This document shows positions 35,401-43,048 of a stretch of DNA of 64,000 nt, piece by piece (the first letter of the stretch is position 1; every line of letters starts with the position of its first letter). Under the pieces are notes generated by a model. The model ran no database searches. It was not told where the DNA came from and was given only the letters and a program-made list of their open reading frames with translations. Origin of the DNA: MKUN01 sp964481425 (GTDB lineage: Bacteria > Bacteroidota > Bacteroidia > Chitinophagales > Chitinophagaceae). Where the stretch lies: NCBI GenBank assembly GCA_964481425.1, contig CAYZTM010000013.1, positions 37,323 to 101,322 of the forward strand, written 5' to 3'. The translations under genes and the position numbers were made by a program.

Positions 35401-36096
35401 ATTATAGTCCTCCTGGTCCACATAGTGGCTGTCGTTGCTGGCTATGATGGGCACATTGTACTTGCGGGCAAACTTCAGGAGCACTTCATTCACCTTTACC
35501 TGCTCGGGTATCTCGTGGCGCTGCATCTCCACGTAGTAGTCGTCGCCAAAGAGATCGAGCCACCATTTGAAGGCCTTTTCGCCCTCTTCCTCGCCCTTGC
35601 GCAGTATGGTGCGGGGCACCTCGGCGGCCAGGCAGCAGGTGGTGGCTATGAGGCCCTCGTGGTATTGCAGGATCAGCTCCTTATCTATACGGGGGTACTT
35701 GCCATACAGGCCCTCTATATAGCCTAGCGAGCAGAGCTTCACGAGATTTTTATAGCCCGTTTCGTCCTTGGCCAGCAGCAGCTGGTGGCAGCGTATGTCC
35801 TTATCGTCTTTGCTGAATTGGCGCTTGTGCCTGTTCTCCACGAGGTAGAATTCGCAGCCGATGATGGGTTTCACCTCCGGCTCCACGATGTCCTTTCCCT
35901 CCGGCGTTTGCCCCACCACTTTGGTCTTCTTCCATGCCTGCGCCACGAACTCGAAGACGCCGAACATATTGCCGTGATCGGTAATGGCCATGGCGGGCAT
36001 GCCGTCGGCACGGGCCTTATCGAAGAGGCGGCCAATGTTGGAAGCCCCGTCGAGCAGGGAGAACTGGGTATGATTATGGAGGTGTGAAAATTTCAT
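32482..36096 (-). CDS. dnaE: DNA polymerase III subunit alpha
   Basis: This 1204-residue replicative polymerase has the full DnaE order. The PHP domain (residues 1-230) keeps metal-binding motifs HLHNHT, ITDHGNMFG and NDSHY, so intrinsic proofreading is possible. The palm carries catalytic Asp residues in PDIDTDFDD (about 429-437) and GPGRGSAAGSVVAY. The fingers and tandem HhH (GLNAIKGVGEAAVEDI) follow, with a C-terminal OB fold (IRIAGFVTDAAHMTTKKGSKFGKLVL). MKFSHLHNHT is chosen as start over an ATG two codons upstream. It is a single-gene unit. Long open frames on the opposite strand are codon-bias shadows. Confidence 0.97.
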   Translation of the reverse strand: MKFSHLHNHTQFSLLDGASNIGRLFDKARADGMPAMAITDHGNMFGVFEFVAQAWKKTKVVGQTPEGKDIVEPEVKPIIGCEFYLVENRHKRQFSKDDKDIRCHQLLLAKDETGYKNLVKLCSLGYIEGLYGKYPRIDKELILQYHEGLIATTCCLAAEVPRTILRKGEEEGEKAFKWWLDLFGDDYYVEMQRHEIPEQVKVNEVLLKFARKYNVPIIASNDSHYVDQEDYNAHDILLCINTGEKQSTPSMKEFSDDDVSMKDRRFAFYNDQFFFKKTEEMHSIFSDIPESLDNTQMIVDKIKPMKLERDILLPHFIVPPEFNDDQDAFLEHLTWTGAKERYKEGLNAEIEERIRFELFTIKTMGFAGYFLIVSDFIKAGRDLGVFIGPGRGSAAGSVVAYCIGITNIDPIKYKLLFERFLNPDRKSMPDIDTDFDDVGRQKVIDYVVDKYGKNQVAHIVTYGTMAAKMSIKDVARVLDLPLPDANGLAKLVPERPGISLKRILHAPLKGDGSLDEKENLGSDELENVNKLREIYDSPTPHGQVLHEAEKLEGSVRNTGIHAAGIIIAPKDLTELIPVCANKDVHLLITQFEGNVIENAGVIKMDFLGLKTLTIIKDALALIKRNYEIDIDIDAIPLDDEKTYQLYQHGDTNGTFQFESPGMQKYLRELKPDKLDDLIAMNALYRPGPLAYIPNFVKRKHGEEAIVYDLPDMEEYLGETYGITVYQEQVMLLSQKLAGFSKGDADVLRKAMGKKQKAVLDKMKGQFIEGATAKGHPTDKLEKIWTDWEAFAQYAFNKSHSTCYAFVAYQTAFLKAHYPAEYMAAVLNNQGNIDKIKFYMEECQRMGLQVLGPDVNESLKGFSVNKESVVRFGLNAIKGVGEAAVEDIISEREANGPYVSVFDFIQRVNQRTVNKKSLESLVLAGALDCFKEMHRAQYFFAPVTDPVTGLERLVRFGNQYQASTSMASNSLFGASTMPDVKPPVMPECEPWILPELLEREKDVVGIYLSAHPMDGFKFEMKHYGLTPISELENRKGLVIRIAGFVTDAAHMTTKKGSKFGKLVLNDYSGNTEIVFWENNYVQYNPYIDNGQKLMIQGVYQEHKYRPGVMEFNIQSIMLLDEVRKKLTKRVHLMLPLKKLDAGFAGFIEQNVRTHPGNSELVLQVFDEEEQLVTRLKTHNIRLELNDELINYLQEHDEIQHKVEVA

Positions 36097-36107
36097 CTGC
36101 ACTTTGC

Positions 36108-36120
36108 CTTTCGCGTCTTA
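36108..36120 (-). repeat. TAAGACGCGAAAG motif upstream of dnaE
   Basis: On the minus strand TAAGACGCGAAAG lies 12 bp before the dnaE ATG. It is an inverted near-copy of the motif at 32456-32467 on the other side of the gene. Confidence 0.35.
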
Positions 36121-36660
36121 CAAAATAACTAAATAATGAGGGGGTGGGGTTGGGGAGTTATCCACATAATGTTAGTCTGAACTCCCGAAAGTTATCGGGA
36201 CAGGCGGGATTTAGGGATTATAGGATTTGCTGGATATATCGTGGTTAATTATTATTTACTCGCAGCAAGATGATTAATTGTAAGGCACTCGTGAGTAAGT
36301 TCTTGTTTTGTTTCCGGTAATAATTATTTCCGGTTTGGAGAGGTCAGTTACGCGAAAATCCTTTGCAGGAACATCACAGAGAAAAAATAGTTATTTCTGG
36401 TCATTGCCGGTTTGGCCTCACCCTCCCGATAGCTATCGGGACCTCCAAACCTGCCTATCGGCAGACAGGGAAGAGGTGACATATTGTAAAAGCGGAAATA
36501 ATGGATGGTTCATAGTAATTGATTTTTAAAATAAGTACCGCAAAATGGGAGCAGCTATTAACCTATGCAAGATACGAAATGAGGGGAAGGGTTTCGAAAT
36601 TTTTGTTTGTTGGTTCTTGAATAAAAAGCTATATTTTTAGTATAACCTAAAGCGATCACG
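36121..36660. other. 560-bp AT-rich intergenic region with REP-like palindromes
   Basis: No convincing gene was found here. The stretch contains CCCGAAAGTTATCGGG (36184-36199, imperfect) and CCCGATAGCTATCGGG (36425-36440, a perfect 16-bp palindrome). An imperfect CTGCC/GGCAG-type dyad lies near 36450-36470. Such elements recur in intergenic DNA of Bacteroidota. A 73-codon frame across the region (36308-36529) covers the palindromes and looks non-coding. Confidence 0.6.
36425..36440. repeat. REP-like 16-bp palindrome
   Basis: CCCGATAGCTATCGGG is a perfect palindrome. A degenerate relative, CCCGAAAGTTATCGGG, lies at 36184-36199. Confidence 0.55.
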
Positions 36661-36666
36661 AAGAAG

Positions 36667-37161
36667 TTGAAGAACAACTTATTATATTATTCTTGTAATA
36701 CTTATTTAGCATACTTTATTGCTGAAACATTTTATGATGGTAGCCATTATGTCTGGTGTTCGCCTGTATATGATCCATCGAAATTGGATACGTTAGATAT
36801 TAGAAAAAGAATTCCACCAAGTTCATCACCACATAAGATTTACTCAGCATATTTAGATGATATTAATGGCGGAGATTTACACAGCGACAAAATAAAAAAT
36901 AACATAAATGGTTTAAAAAGGGGGGCAATTGCAAAATTGGCTGAGGGTGCAATTGACGATGATGAGTTCGCCAAGATAAATTATCTAATTGATCATGCCA
37001 GAATAGAAGACTTCAGACCATTATTATATGTAATTCCACGCAATGTTGTTGAAACTAAAATACAAAAAGTCAAAGTAGATCAGCAAGCAAATCCCTTAAG
37101 TGAAGAGTATTTAATAGTTGATTTGAAAACGCACGAATGTGATATAATCGAAATAAAATGA
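36667..37161 (+). CDS. Unrecognised protein, first gene of AT-rich two-gene cassette
   Basis: The 164-residue product is not recognised. It starts at TTG 36667; the frame closes upstream at 36643 and contains no ATG before that. The N-terminus is packed with aromatics and has two Cys (LLYYSCNTYLAYF, HYVWCSPVYDPSKLD). Then come IPPSSSPHKIY, DLHSDKIKNN and DFRPLLYVIPRNVVE, and an acidic C-terminus. There is no signal peptide or clear membrane helix. Motifs such as YSCNTYLAYFI near the N-terminus and RPLLYVIPR look like a structured family. The base composition is clearly more AT-rich than neighbours, suggesting transfer. Its stop overlaps the next gene by 4 bp. Confidence 0.7.
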   Translation: MKNNLLYYSCNTYLAYFIAETFYDGSHYVWCSPVYDPSKLDTLDIRKRIPPSSSPHKIYSAYLDDINGGDLHSDKIKNNINGLKRGAIAKLAEGAIDDDEFAKINYLIDHARIEDFRPLLYVIPRNVVETKIQKVKVDQQANPLSEEYLIVDLKTHECDIIEIK

Positions 37162-38060
37162 TAAGTATTGAGAATATTGATATGACTTTGTTGAACCAAA
37201 TATCTTCTTGGATAGCAGCAAGAAAATATGGAATAGAGAGCTCATTGATTATTACACCTGAATTGAAAGCTCTTGCTTCGGACATTTTTAAGGACAAGGA
37301 AAACGTTTTTTTTGAATCTAGAAATATGAACAGCTTCTATGAATTGGACAATATTTTAAGTAATTATATTTCAATAATTACCACTAATTATTTTAAGAAG
37401 AGAATTATAAGTGATGAAATAGAACTTTTAAAATCTTCTTATAGAGTTACTCCAGGATTTTTAAATAAACAAAATTTAAAACTTGAGGAAATAGATACGG
37501 TTACTTCAAATTATTTTAATGCCCCAAGGTATATAAGCGCTAAAGAATTCTTGAATTATTACAACATGCCAATAGATGATATTGTTGGGTCTGTGCAAGA
37601 TTCAAAAGATATTGAAAGGATTGACAATGAAAATATGAAAAATTCGGCTCTACTTTTTTTGACTAATAAAATTGAGTATCAGTTAAAAACAAAAATTCTT
37701 TTAGCAATAGTTGCTGTACCAAATGCTCGTGATGGAATATATTATCTAAGTAGCGTGTTTCTTTTTGATTTTGATGATTTTGCTGACATGAAATCATCAC
37801 CTGTTAGGTTATTTTTAAAGTTGCTAGATTATTATGGAATCAATATTACGATACATGGTAAAACCCAAAAATTTTGGCACTATGAAGTTTTAGGCAATTT
37901 AAAAGGTAGGTTCAATCATAGTGAATTACATTATGATTTGAAAAGCAAACCTAGAATGGCGTCGTTATTAGGGCATACTAAGTTTGCCGATAAAATAGGT
38001 TTTGTTTATGGAATAAACTTTCTTAAGTATTTTCAAGATTTGAAAAATGGTAGGATATAA
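37158..38060 (+). CDS. Unrecognised protein, second gene of AT-rich two-gene cassette
   Basis: The 300-residue product is not recognised. It overlaps the upstream gene by 4 bp (ATGA), so the two proteins are probably made together and work together. It appears soluble and mixed alpha/beta: WIAARKYGIESSLIITPELKALASDIF at the start, an acidic FLFDFDDFADMKSSP stretch near 205-220, and a basic C-terminal part (GNLKGRFNHSEL, KSKPRMASLLGHTKFADKIG). Codon use is strongly AT-biased, unlike surrounding genes. It lies next to transposase remnants and RAYT elements, so an accessory role (defence or stress) is possible. This role is inferred from context only. Confidence 0.7.
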   Translation: MISIENIDMTLLNQISSWIAARKYGIESSLIITPELKALASDIFKDKENVFFESRNMNSFYELDNILSNYISIITTNYFKKRIISDEIELLKSSYRVTPGFLNKQNLKLEEIDTVTSNYFNAPRYISAKEFLNYYNMPIDDIVGSVQDSKDIERIDNENMKNSALLFLTNKIEYQLKTKILLAIVAVPNARDGIYYLSSVFLFDFDDFADMKSSPVRLFLKLLDYYGINITIHGKTQKFWHYEVLGNLKGRFNHSELHYDLKSKPRMASLLGHTKFADKIGFVYGINFLKYFQDLKNGRI

Positions 38061-38216
38061 TTCTGTTCAGTGCAGTTTATAAAATGTTGGTGTAGGCTTT
38101 GTCTACGTTGTAGATAGAAGATGATTTCAAAAATTGGAGAATATATAAGGTGCTAATTAATCTAATCACAAAGTGGTAATACCCGCAGCTTGGCATTCTA
38201 TGGCAAAATCCAAATT

Positions 38217-38591
38217 TTAAGCTGCAAATTTTTGCAAGTTAATAAATGGACTTTGTCGGTTAATCGTTGCAAACACTCTTGCCAGGATTTTACACCGGAC
38301 TGCATTTAGTACAAGCATTGGGTTTTTGCCTTCGGCTGTTTTTCGTTCGTAATAGGCGCGTATTTCACTATCAGCTCGTTTTGCGTTGAGTGCGCACATG
38401 TTAAGCAATGCTTTTAACTTTTTGTTGGCTAATGGGTGTACTTTGGTTCGTCCTTTCACAGAAGAACCTGAGGTATAATGGAAAGGTGCCACGCCGCCAT
38501 AACAGGCAAGCTTACGCCAGTTGGCAAATAACTTAAATCCCTTGGTAGTGATAATAAGATACATAGCGGTTATGGGCCCTACACCCCTCAC
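38217..38591 (-). pseudogene. IS110-family transposase remnant (C-terminal part)
   Basis: The 124 residues match only the C-terminal half of an IS110-type transposase (Transposase_20 region): RGVGPITAMYLIITT, WRKLACYGGVAPFHYTSGSSVKGRTKVH, NKKLKALLNMCALNAKR. The N-terminal DEDD catalytic part (about 200 residues) is missing. The fragment begins exactly at the REP boundary of the RAYT unit at 38590, and no N-terminal part is visible on the other side. The element therefore lost its 5' half, and the remnant is not functional. Confidence 0.85.
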
Positions 38592-39322
38592 TGGTTTAAG
38601 TCTTCCAATAGGGAGACTTAAATCATTTTGATATAATGCAGGTCTCCGACCGGGAAATCAGATCAAACGCTCAATAGGTAATAAGCCGCTTTTATTGGTA
38701 CAGTAATCAATCGCACTGCTGTATGCATAATGTTCAGGTTCGTAAACTATCCCTGCCCGGACAGGATTTTGATGTATATAAGTTAGTTTCTGCAAAGCGA
38801 TATCTTGGGAGGGTAATACTATTGGGTGATTATCCTGCTGCCAGAACTGGTAATGCGTATTGTTGCTGTTCTTACGTCCTGCTTCTTTAAATAGCCACAT
38901 CATCCAGTTACGCCTGCTTTCTTCCGGTTGGTCAATTTCTTTTAGTATTTGAGTGGCTGTAAATTTCTTGATGTCACGCATTACATCTTCAGGCTTAATG
39001 TTGTCGCTGGTGCTGATGATAAGATGAACATGGTTGTTCATAAGTACCCAAGCGTGTAAGAGCAAACCTTTATTCTCTATTGAGAATCTTAAACTCTCAA
39101 CAACTATATCTTTAATAATCGGCCTCCTCAATGCATCTATCCAGTTAATAACGGCAAAGGTTACAAAATGCGGAATATGGTTTTCCCCGAAGCGATAGCG
39201 TGTGGCCATATTGCTAAGATAAGCTTATATGCCATGATTTTGCTTCGATACAAGGGCTGCCGGTCGGAGACCTTCGTTTAATAGGTTGGATTTAAGTCGC
39301 CCTGTGGAAGACTTAAACCAGT
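38590..39322. mobile_element. RAYT unit 1, bounded by inverted REP hairpins
   Basis: The 733-bp unit is bounded by inverted ends, each containing TTTAAGTC...GACTTAAA dyads (left ACTGGTTTAAGTCTTCC, right GGAAGACTTAAACCAGT). Inside these is a second inverted pair (AGGTCTCCGACCGG near 38641-38654 and CCGGTCGGAGACCT near 39259-39272). The single gene inside is a Y1 transposase. The same layout at nearly the same length recurs at 40440-41173. Confidence 0.8.
38658..39209 (-). CDS. REP-associated tyrosine transposase (RAYT), copy 1
   Basis: This 183-residue Y1 (IS200-like HUH) transposase nicks single-stranded REP DNA through a catalytic tyrosine. The HUH motif is NHVHLII at about 58-64, and the catalytic Tyr is in LTYIHQNPVRAG at about 150. 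Its own REP hairpins flank it on both sides. The protein differs from copy 2 at roughly twenty positions, and both copies keep all catalytic residues. It is probably an intact enzyme. Confidence 0.93.
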   Translation of the reverse strand: MATRYRFGENHIPHFVTFAVINWIDALRRPIIKDIVVESLRFSIENKGLLLHAWVLMNNHVHLIISTSDNIKPEDVMRDIKKFTATQILKEIDQPEESRRNWMMWLFKEAGRKNSNNTHYQFWQQDNHPIVLPSQDIALQKLTYIHQNPVRAGIVYEPEHYAYSSAIDYCTNKSGLLPIERLI

Positions 39323-39361
39323 TCGGGGTAGTTATAGTCAATCAAGTCCCTTAGAAGAAAA

Positions 39362-40345
39362 CTAAACCTTTATCCCGTTAATCTCCGCAAATCGTTTCAC
39401 TACAGCGGTCACATATCGTTTCAGGTAAGTCTCATTCAGGAATACGTTCGACCAGTTATCGAAGCGGCTGCACTGCACGCCGAGGTAGAAAAAGTACATG
39501 GCGAGACCCAGTGCGGGCAGTATTCTTCGCTCTTCGGCCGGTAAAGGGGTAACAGATTCATAACCCTGCAAAAAGCTTTCTGTCTTCTGCCTGCATTCAT
39601 TTTCGTCGCGCTCTACGAATTGCAGTTGCAGGATGTAGTAGGCCACATCGAGACATAGCCAGCCATTGCCGCAAAAATCGAAGTCGAAAAGGGTGGTATT
39701 GTCCCGGCTGTCGATATTCATGTTGTCGAACCAGATATCCATATGCACAGCACCGGACCGTAGTTCAGCAGTTTTGAACTTTGAAAATTCATGGAGCAGA
39801 TACTGCGCTGCGTTTTTCATAAAATCCATTTCTTCACCATCGGGCAGAAAGGTCTTTATTAGTTTGAAGGGCTCTGCGAACAGGCTGGTGGCTGTATAGT
39901 GCACCCGATCGAGACCGTAATTTTCTGTGGCCTTGTGCATTTGTGCCATCAGTACCCCGGCATCGCGGTGCAGCTCTGTACTGTAGTTGTGACGCTTTTC
40001 GCCCCTGGCATAGCTAAAGAGAACGGCATAACGCAGGCCTTCGGGCGCATCGAGCTCCTGTACCAGCTTGCCGTCTTTGTCGGGCAGTGGCTGCGACACA
40101 CTAATGCCCTTATCGGCCAGGTGTTTGATGAGTCTTAGCTCTTCGCTTATCTCCGTTTTACTGCGCCAGTTGCAGCTATATACCCGGAGCACGAATTTTT
40201 CAGAAGCTGTGGTGAGCTTGTAGGTGTCATTTACCCCTGCTTTTATAATGCGACAAGCGGCCTTATCGAGGAGGTATTGCTGCTCCACGAACCGTGCAAG
40301 GTGCGGGGCCGAAAGGGTGGAGTTGGTAACCGGAAATTGTGCCAT
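39362..40345 (-). CDS. APH-type phosphotransferase
   Basis: The 327-residue soluble protein has the aminoglycoside-phosphotransferase/choline-kinase fold. It shows a Gly-containing N-lobe (GVNDTYKLTT, EKFVLRVYS), the catalytic HMDIWFDNM loop near residue 200 (HxDxxxxN type) and the metal-binding DFDFCG segment just after it. The family phosphorylates hydroxyls of small molecules (homoserine, choline, aminoglycosides); the substrate here is not known. The gene sits between the two RAYT units, with no other gene in that 1.1-kb interval. Confidence 0.85.
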   Translation of the reverse strand: MAQFPVTNSTLSAPHLARFVEQQYLLDKAACRIIKAGVNDTYKLTTASEKFVLRVYSCNWRSKTEISEELRLIKHLADKGISVSQPLPDKDGKLVQELDAPEGLRYAVLFSYARGEKRHNYSTELHRDAGVLMAQMHKATENYGLDRVHYTATSLFAEPFKLIKTFLPDGEEMDFMKNAAQYLLHEFSKFKTAELRSGAVHMDIWFDNMNIDSRDNTTLFDFDFCGNGWLCLDVAYYILQLQFVERDENECRQKTESFLQGYESVTPLPAEERRILPALGLAMYFFYLGVQCSRFDNWSNVFLNETYLKRYVTAVVKRFAEINGIKV

Positions 40346-40439
40346 CGGGTGAAAATACAGATAAATAAAATCCGGGTAGGTTTTTGTTCCGTTGCTGAGG
40401 CTGTATTAGATGCCTCAGCTCTGACATCCCCCGGCCCCC

Positions 40440-41173
40440 ACTGGTTTAAGTCTTCCGATAGGGCGACTTAAATCGTAACAATTAAACGCAGGTCTCTGAC
40501 CGGGAGCATCAGATCAAGCGCTCAATAGGAAGCAAACCGTTCTTATTAGTGCAATAGTCAATAGCGCTACTGTAAATATAATGTTCAGGCTCGTAAACTA
40601 TCCCTGCTCTTACCGGGTTTTGATGTATATAGGTCAGTTTCTGCACTGCAATATGCTGTGTAGTTAAGGCAATGGGATGATTGTCTTGCTGCCAGAACTG
40701 GTAATGGGTATTGTTGCTGTTTCTGCGTCCTGCTTCTTTAAATAGCCACATCATCCAGTTTTGCCTGCTTTCTTCTGGCCTGTCTATTTCCTTTATTATC
40801 TGCGTTGCTGTAAACTTTTTTATATCTCGCATCACATCTTCCGGCTTTGTGCCATCTTTAGTGCTGATGATAAGGTGCACATGGTTGTTCATAAGTACCC
40901 AGGCGTGTAGTACCAAGCCTTTATTTTCTATTGAGAATTTAAGACTTTCAACGAGTATGTCTTTTGCTGCCGGCCTGCTTAATGCGTCTATCCAGTTAAC
41001 AACGGCAAAGGTTACAAAATGGGGAATATGGTTCTCCCCGAAGCGATAGCGTGTTGCCATATTGCTAAGATAAGCTTCGTATCTGTTATTTTGCTTTAGT
41101 GCAAGGTTGCCGGTCGGAGACCTTCGTTTAATAGGTTAGATTTAAGTCATCCTATCGGAAGACTTAAACCAGT
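40440..41173. mobile_element. RAYT unit 2, bounded by inverted REP hairpins
   Basis: The 734-bp unit is organised like unit 1 and lies in the same orientation. Its ends are ACTGGTTTAAGTCTTCC (left) and GGAAGACTTAAACCAGT (right), with inner inverted GGTCTCTGACCGG and CCGGTCGGAGACC. The flanking CCCC...GGGG is also shared with unit 1. The two units form direct repeats around the phosphotransferase gene. Confidence 0.8.
40509..41060 (-). CDS. REP-associated tyrosine transposase (RAYT), copy 2
   Basis: The 183-residue Y1 transposase has HUH motif NHVHLII at about 58-64 and a Tyr in LTYIHQNPVRAG at about 150. It matches copy 1 without gaps, and changes such as Ile/Val and Lys/Arg are mostly conservative. 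This pattern suggests that both copies were maintained under selection rather than being a recent copy plus a decayed one. It lies fully inside the REP-bounded unit. Confidence 0.93.
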   Translation of the reverse strand: MATRYRFGENHIPHFVTFAVVNWIDALSRPAAKDILVESLKFSIENKGLVLHAWVLMNNHVHLIISTKDGTKPEDVMRDIKKFTATQIIKEIDRPEESRQNWMMWLFKEAGRRNSNNTHYQFWQQDNHPIALTTQHIAVQKLTYIHQNPVRAGIVYEPEHYIYSSAIDYCTNKNGLLPIERLI

Positions 41174-41212
41174 TCGGGGCGACATCGCCCCGGCCCCCTT
41201 CCTAAGGGGGAA

Positions 41213-41590
41213 TTAATTTTCTTTACCAGCCAGCCTGCGGAATAGCTTTACTATGGCGGGCCTTTGCTTTTGTTTGTTCTTCATGGTCTTTTGCAGCCAG
41301 TCGATGGCGCCCTGGTCGGAGACGGTCTTGAGGGTGAGCATATCCTGTATCATACCGAGGACGAAAACGTGTATCTCGTTCCTGCCTGAGCGGAGCAGGG
41401 CCATGGTACCGAGCTGGGGCTTGGCGAATACTTTCTTGATCTCGAATGTACCGATGAGCTTTTTGAAATCGGCAGCGGCGGGACTGCCATTGCCGGTCCA
41501 GTTGCCGTCCATGATGCCCATATCGCTGTGTACGATCTCGTAGCTGCCTATATCCTGTCCCTGCCAGGTGAGGGTAAATGTTTCGTTCAT
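41213..41590 (-). CDS. Conserved hypothetical soluble protein
   Basis: The 125-residue product begins MNETFTLTWQGQDIGSYEIV. It contains MDGNWTGNGSPAAADFKKLIG and a C-terminal basic helix (KTMKNKQKQRPAIVKLFRRL). No signal peptide or known motif was recognised, and the function is unknown. It stands alone beside the second RAYT unit. Its codon use resembles the core genes rather than the AT-rich cassette. Confidence 0.65.
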   Translation of the reverse strand: MNETFTLTWQGQDIGSYEIVHSDMGIMDGNWTGNGSPAAADFKKLIGTFEIKKVFAKPQLGTMALLRSGRNEIHVFVLGMIQDMLTLKTVSDQGAIDWLQKTMKNKQKQRPAIVKLFRRLAGKEN

Positions 41591-41738
41591 AGATGAGTGC
41601 GGTCGATCTTTCTTTCCGGGCGCGAAAATAAATATTTGACGGGGAAAGTTGTTTTATGTTTTTGGGTGGTGAAGGTCGCAAGCGGCTTTTAATTGCTACA
41701 AATTAAATATATATTTGTTTCATGAAACGCCGGCTGCC

Positions 41739-42587
41739 ATGAAAAGGAATCTGTTACTCATACTGCTTTTGCTGATGCCCTGCCTGCTGAAGGCTGATGA
41801 GCAGGATATAGAAATAGGCCAGTACAAATGGGTTAAAAGTATCCCGATGGCCCCCTGCGATATATATGGCAACCCGGACACAACAGTGAGCAATAAGTTG
41901 TCCATCGTAGGGCAGTTTTTCGATATAGTGAAAATAGAGGGGAATGATGTGGTGCTGAAAATTGTTCCTTACAGCAATCCCCAAAGCGCGCTGATAAAGC
42001 AGTATTTGTTCAACGGCACTACAACCGAGTTCGACAGGTACACGGATGATGAAAAGAAGTCCTCTTCTTTTGGCGACCGGCAGTTATTCTTTAAGGTAAC
42101 GGTAAAAGATGTGCAGGAGTATGCGGTGAACATGAACCGGATAGCAGGCTCGTTCACGCTGGGGGTACTGAACTATCCATTCAAGTTCAGGATGTCACCC
42201 CAGGCAGATTTTGCCGGTTCCTTCAATTTCGGTGTGGCGCTGGGCTATACCTTTGGCCGGCCCAAATATACCAACTGGGCCTTTTCCATCATTTCGGGCT
42301 ACAGCATCTCTAATGTGACCATCGATACGGCATCGGTAACACGGAATAAAGAAGACCTGCTCTCCACCAACAACTATTCGGCCTTTTCCATATCCATCGG
42401 CGGCCTGATCACTTACAAGTCGAAGATACAGGCAGGCATATTCGTCGGGACGGACTACATCAGCAACCTGAACCAGAAGCGGTATGACTGGATATACCAG
42501 GGCAAGACTTGGCTGAGCATCGGCTTCGGTTATTCCATCTTCTCTTACGAGAGCGAAAAGACCACGGCCAAATCGAGCCAGGAGTAA
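41739..42587 (+). CDS. Exported protein of unknown function
   Basis: The 282-residue product starts at MKRNLLLILLLLMPCLLKAD; an in-frame ATG 8 codons upstream is less likely. After the signal peptide residues 22-130 are mixed. Residues about 150-270 have alternating strands with aromatic ends (FNFGVALGYTFGRP, FSIISGYSISNVTI, SIGFGYSIFSYE) like a small outer-membrane barrel. A consensus -7 element TATATTTG (41710-41717) lies 22 bp before the ATG. The function is unknown. Confidence 0.7.
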   Translation: MKRNLLLILLLLMPCLLKADEQDIEIGQYKWVKSIPMAPCDIYGNPDTTVSNKLSIVGQFFDIVKIEGNDVVLKIVPYSNPQSALIKQYLFNGTTTEFDRYTDDEKKSSSFGDRQLFFKVTVKDVQEYAVNMNRIAGSFTLGVLNYPFKFRMSPQADFAGSFNFGVALGYTFGRPKYTNWAFSIISGYSISNVTIDTASVTRNKEDLLSTNNYSAFSISIGGLITYKSKIQAGIFVGTDYISNLNQKRYDWIYQGKTWLSIGFGYSIFSYESEKTTAKSSQE

Positions 42588-42626
42588 TCGCATTCGCAAG
42601 CCTTAGCTGGCGGGGTGAGTAGTTAC

Positions 42627-42770
42627 TTATTGGCCGGACCTGGCGCTGTGTATCATCTTAAGCGCCCTGAAGCGCAGCGAATCGTAGAACATGGCAACGT
42701 ACAAGATGGCAGCCGTATGTAAAAGGTATGGTAGCGCAGCAGCGGGAACACATAGCAATCAAGGAGACCT
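42627..42770 (-). pseudogene. Possible membrane-protein fragment
   Basis: On the minus strand a short frame reads PYLLHTAAILYVAMFYDSLR near its end and continues to a stop at 42627. Upstream the frame breaks at a TGA, and a neighbouring frame continues with a similar hydrophobic character. It may be the relic of a gene, but a chance frame cannot be excluded. Confidence 0.25.
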
Positions 42771-43048
42771 GATATATTGACAAAAACGGCTAAAGGCAAA
42801 GCAGGGCTGTCAGCCGCATGCTGTGCCTATACGTTCTTTTCTGGCCGGTGTGGCGTAGCATAGGAGCGGAGAAAAAGCAGGTGAACATACTAAATGTTTG
42901 ATGCTTAGGATAGGATATTGCAAGAACAGAAGTGGTCTGGGAAATAAGGATATGGGATGTGTACATGGTTATGCTTTAGGGATACCGCTGGTGATAAAGG
43001 TCAACAGGCAGGGTGAGCACCATCATTATATACACACTCACGTAGGGA

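Noticed and set aside
33700..35727. 675-codon open frame on the + strand inside dnaE
   Set aside because: It lies wholly opposite dnaE, has no signal or known motif, and its composition (His, Leu, Val, Gly-rich) is what GC-skewed codon use of the real gene gives on the other strand.
36308..36529. 73-codon frame in the REP-like intergenic stretch
   Set aside because: It spans the palindromes, has no start context and no recognisable sequence.
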